Positions 63,413 through 64,000 of a stretch of 64,000 bases of DNA are shown here, in pieces; the stretch's first letter is position 1, and every line of letters begins with the position of its first letter. The notes below the pieces were generated by a model. The model saw nothing but the letters and a program-made list of their open reading frames with translations. It had not been told where the DNA came from and searched no databases. This DNA is from Micromussa lordhowensis (Eukaryota; Cnidaria; Anthozoa; Scleractinia; Lobophylliidae), in the NCBI GenBank assembly GCA_964020085.1, contig OZ026597.1, positions 26,938,448-27,002,447 of the forward strand. Direction: 5' to 3'. Position numbers and translations under genes: made by a program.

Positions 63413-64000
63413 CTGTTGTAAGAAAAAAAATGTTTAATAATGTGTTTAATACATGGTTTTTGGCATGCTTTCAGTTCAGTTGTTTTCCAAACGGTAGTGC
63501 TTTATTTTACGCCTTCTTGGGGAAGGAATTTGGGAGACTGTGATTCATATTCCGGCGAAATAGCGAAATACAAGTTCAATTTTTATTTCAGAACCACACC
63601 AAATGAAAATTATTATGTCTATTTTTTCACATGTGGCATTTGATCCACAAACAAATCATAAGAAATCACATCGGAAATATTTTGATTAATTGGCGTTATC
63701 ATAACACTTGGCATGTATATAGTAGTCAATTGGACTTGTAAAATTGATTTGTCAAAAAATCTTAAATTTTACTAAACTCAAAGAGAAAGAAGAAAATGGA
63801 CAAAGAAAAAACGGAAAAAAATGGACAAAAGATCCGTCACAAAGTTATTACGTATGTTCCTTTCAGTAGCAATCAATTATTAATCCACATGGATTGGTGG
63901 TTAGGACAAAACCCGACATGCAAAACTGATCACAAAAATCAAATTAATAAACCAGCCGAAACATACAGAAAACGAACCTTGATTTCTGTGATATTCAGTT
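63413..64000. other. Probable CALHM intron, nothing else seen
   Basis: AT-rich sequence upstream of the CALHM CPC exon. I found no segment encoding a CALHM N-terminus and TM1, so the first exon is probably outside the window. The short plus-strand ORF at 63440-63643 looks random. Confidence 0.5.

Overview
This window is animal nuclear DNA. It is intron-rich and AT-rich, and its repeat landscape is typical of cnidarians: tRNA-derived SINEs, Gypsy LTR elements, a Penelope-like element and many fold-back MITEs. A stony coral or a close anthozoan relative is the most likely source, judged from the repeat families and the divergence of the genes from vertebrates; no species can be named from sequence alone.

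Layout, left to right. (1) 534-1487 (-) is the first coding exon of a RABGAP1-type Rab GTPase-activating protein, ending inside its PTB domain; the rest lies left of the window. (2) 2363-4047 (+) is a complete three-exon gene for mitochondrial ribosomal protein S2 (MRPS2), head-to-head with RABGAP1 across about 0.9 kb. (3) 4048-9242 holds no gene, only hairpin repeats and a tRNA-Leu-like SINE. (4) 9243-48546 (-) is a complete Slo2/KCNT-type potassium channel gene. I assembled 28 coding exons whose splice phases all agree, giving 1,126 residues: transmembrane segments, a TVGYG selectivity filter, and two RCK gating domains. (5) 48547-61844 is a gene-poor stretch with a SINE, one unassigned 152-codon ORF, a rearranged Penelope-like insertion and a LINE tail. 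(6) 61974-63412 (-) is the 3' part of a CALHM-family large-pore channel gene whose first exon lies to the right.

The KCNT introns are crowded with mobile DNA. Three unrelated Gypsy-type LTR retrotransposons occupy introns 8, 13 and 22: element A (35813-40543, +, antisense to the gene, three nonsense codons), element B (28175-32191, -, decayed) and element C (13207-19702, -, identical LTRs, two long intact ORFs). The introns also hold a family of TTAA-bounded elements, several near-palindromic fold-back elements, and SINEs. All coding exons remain open despite this load.

The most interesting points are: the RCK2 Na+-coordination residues described for vertebrate Slack are not conserved in this channel; element C encodes its integrase in a separate overlapping +1-frame ORF; the Penelope-like insertion is internally inverted and flanked by a 13-bp direct repeat; and elements with recognisably shared termini recur across the KCNT introns. 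I found no clear evidence of a wholly new biological system.
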